Source of the DNA: Yoonia sp.
GTDB taxonomy: Bacteria; Pseudomonadota; Alphaproteobacteria; Rhodobacterales; Rhodobacteraceae
Assembly: GCA_020627605.1 (NCBI GenBank)
Contig: JAHDGO010000109.1
Coordinates: forward strand, 1 to 6,891
Length of the DNA stretch: 6,891 bases
Direction: 5' to 3'
In this document: positions 5,883 through 6,891 of the stretch, piece after piece
Layout of the letters: each line of letters opens with the position of its first letter
How positions within the stretch are numbered: the first letter of the stretch is position 1
Position numbers and translations under genes: made by a program
The notes under the pieces: generated by a model
The model's input: the letters and a program-made list of their open reading frames with translations, nothing else
What the model was told of the DNA's origin: nothing
Database searches by the model: none

Positions 5883-6891
5883 TTATTCCTGCGCAAGCAG
5901 GACGGCAGAGACCGGGGCGAGCAGCAGTTGATCCTGATCCAGATCAGCGGCCCAGACCTGCAATGCGGCCAGCACCTCTGCCGTTGCAGGGGCAAGGATC
6001 ACAGCACCGCCTGACTGACGCGCCCGAAACGCCGCCTGATCCAGATCACGGATGATCGCCCGCTGGTCCTTACCAGCCCCGTCAATTTCGCGGCCGACAG
6101 CCACAGCCGGCACGCCGAGCGCCTCTGCCTCTCGGGTGGCATTGCCAAGTCCGCGTTGCACACCGACAAAGCCGCGCCCCTGTGCGGCCAGAACCTCCAT
6201 CGCCTGCGCCGTCACGGCCCGGTCGTTCTGCAGCACCCCTGACCCGTCAGAAAACAGCATTGCCGCCTCTGGCAGTATGTCGAACGCTGCCTCAAACGCG
6301 ACCTCGACATCAGCAGGTTGAGAGCCTGCAGGCAAACCGGTCTGCAACGCGACCTCGACCCCGGCATTGCGGTAGCCGACCATTTTGTCGCCTGCGTCGC
6401 CCTGCAGCACATTCAGCGCAACGGTTGGTGCAAAGCCCAGAGCAGCAACTGCGCCAACGGCTGCTTCATTCGTGCCATCGTCCACCAGAATGACTGCAAG
6501 AAGCGGCAGATCATCTGGGTTTTCAAAGGCTGCGGCAAAAGCCTCCAACGCTGGCAGCGCGGCGTCTTCTTCGGTGTCAGACACGACGATCGACTCTTCC
6601 CCGGCGGGCTCTGTCTCTTCGGTGCCGGGGCGGTTGATCCTGATCTGACTTGCCGGTGTCGTGCGCTCTTCAGCGACCTCGGCGTTATCGACTTCGGCGT
6701 TGGTCGTCGTCGGCGCTGCCTCTGCTGCCTCGTCGCTGGCATCCTGCGGTATGGTCTCTTCCACCTCTGCGTCGGCATCTTGTGCCGTAGTGACCTCGGC
6801 CTCCTCGGTTGCAGCGGGCCGTTGCACGACGAGCGGTGCGGCAGTGCTTGCAGGGTTTGTCGTTGAAACCAGCGGTGCGTCAGCGGTCTCT
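5883..6891 (-). CDS. Divergent polysaccharide deacetylase family (YibQ/DUF610-like) protein; N-terminus missing
   Basis: The frame is open from the right edge to TAA at 5885-5883, giving 335 visible C-terminal residues. The true start lies beyond the window; the GTG at 6827-6825 is only an internal Val codon. Visible residues 1 to about 125 are a low-complexity linker rich in Glu, Asp, Ala and Thr, containing a short RINRPG element (84-89). Residues about 128-335 resemble the NodB-like barrel of the divergent polysaccharide deacetylase family: LPLLAVILVDDG (128-139), then GYRNAGVEVALQTGLPAG, GRGFVGVQRGLGNATREAEA, GVPAVAVGREIDG and LAPVSAVL at the end. Relatives in Rhodobacteraceae, as I recall them, have an N-terminal membrane anchor and such a linker, so a periplasmic location is likely. 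No His is present, and the motifs expected for metal binding (LHxPM, NNHMGS, GHP) are not recognisable. The domain is probably not an active deacetylase. It converges on trpE with 3 bp between stop codons. Its biological role is unknown. Confidence 0.72.
   Translation of the reverse strand, partial: ETADAPLVSTTNPASTAAPLVVQRPAATEEAEVTTAQDADAEVEETIPQDASDEAAEAAPTTTNAEVDNAEVAEERTTPASQIRINRPGTEETEPAGEESIVVSDTEEDAALPALEAFAAAFENPDDLPLLAVILVDDGTNEAAVGAVAALGFAPTVALNVLQGDAGDKMVGYRNAGVEVALQTGLPAGSQPADVEVAFEAAFDILPEAAMLFSDGSGVLQNDRAVTAQAMEVLAAQGRGFVGVQRGLGNATREAEALGVPAVAVGREIDGAGKDQRAIIRDLDQAAFRARQSGGAVILAPATAEVLAALQVWAADLDQDQLLLAPVSAVLLAQE
5887..5902. other. Stem-loop at the convergent ends of trpE and the deacetylase-like gene
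   Basis: TCCTGC and GCAGGA form a perfect 6-bp stem around the tetraloop GCAA (GNRA type when read on the + strand). It starts 8 bases after the trpE stop and lies within the last codons of the opposite gene. Neither strand has a proper T-run after it, so it is a poor intrinsic terminator. It could stall RNA polymerase weakly or protect the 3' end of the trpE message, or it may simply be chance within coding sequence. Confidence 0.3.

Noticed and set aside
6825..6827. A GTG start for the deacetylase-like gene at 6827
   Set aside because: The frame stays open for another 21 codons to the window edge with the same composition, and the expected membrane anchor has not yet appeared, so this is an internal Val codon.
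6318..6866. A 182-codon + strand frame opposite the deacetylase-like linker
   Set aside because: It is the reverse reading of an acidic low-complexity coding region. It is rich in Cys, Arg and Gly, lacks a ribosome-binding site and matches no family.

Overview
The window looks like ordinary chromosomal DNA from an alphaproteobacterium, most likely a marine member of the Rhodobacteraceae (Roseobacter group). This rests on the moderately high GC content, dense gene packing, the style of the proteins, and the ppiD-trpE pairing next to a Rhodobacteraceae-type divergent polysaccharide-deacetylase gene. The family-level assignment is inference from protein resemblance, not a database match.

Layout: five genes run left to right on the + strand. 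They are the 3' part of fabI (1-737), gpt (747-1250), a class I/II PLP aminotransferase (1284-2459), a PpiD/SurA-like membrane-anchored periplasmic chaperone (2524-4362) and trpE (4371-5879). Gaps between them are 9, 33, 64 and 8 bp. In two cases (fabI/gpt and ppiD/trpE) the Shine-Dalgarno bases overlap the upstream stop codon, so those pairs are probably translationally coupled. The five could form one transcript, but they share no single pathway. They cover fatty-acid synthesis, purine salvage, amino-acid transamination, envelope protein folding and tryptophan synthesis. The 64-bp gap before ppiD is the likeliest place for an internal promoter, although no convincing one is visible.

The sixth gene is on the - strand (5883 to the right edge) and converges on trpE with only 3 bp between the two stop codons. 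It is the C-terminal part of a divergent polysaccharide deacetylase (YibQ/DUF610-like) protein. It has a long acidic, Ala/Thr-rich low-complexity linker followed by a deacetylase-like fold domain. That domain appears to have lost nearly all of the family's metal-binding and catalytic residues.

There is no intergenic stretch over 64 bp, no RNA gene, no mobile element, no CRISPR array and no sign of horizontal transfer. I did not find a new biological system. The most worthwhile second looks are the apparently catalytically dead deacetylase-like protein and the PpiD-like chaperone, which contains no histidine or cysteine.
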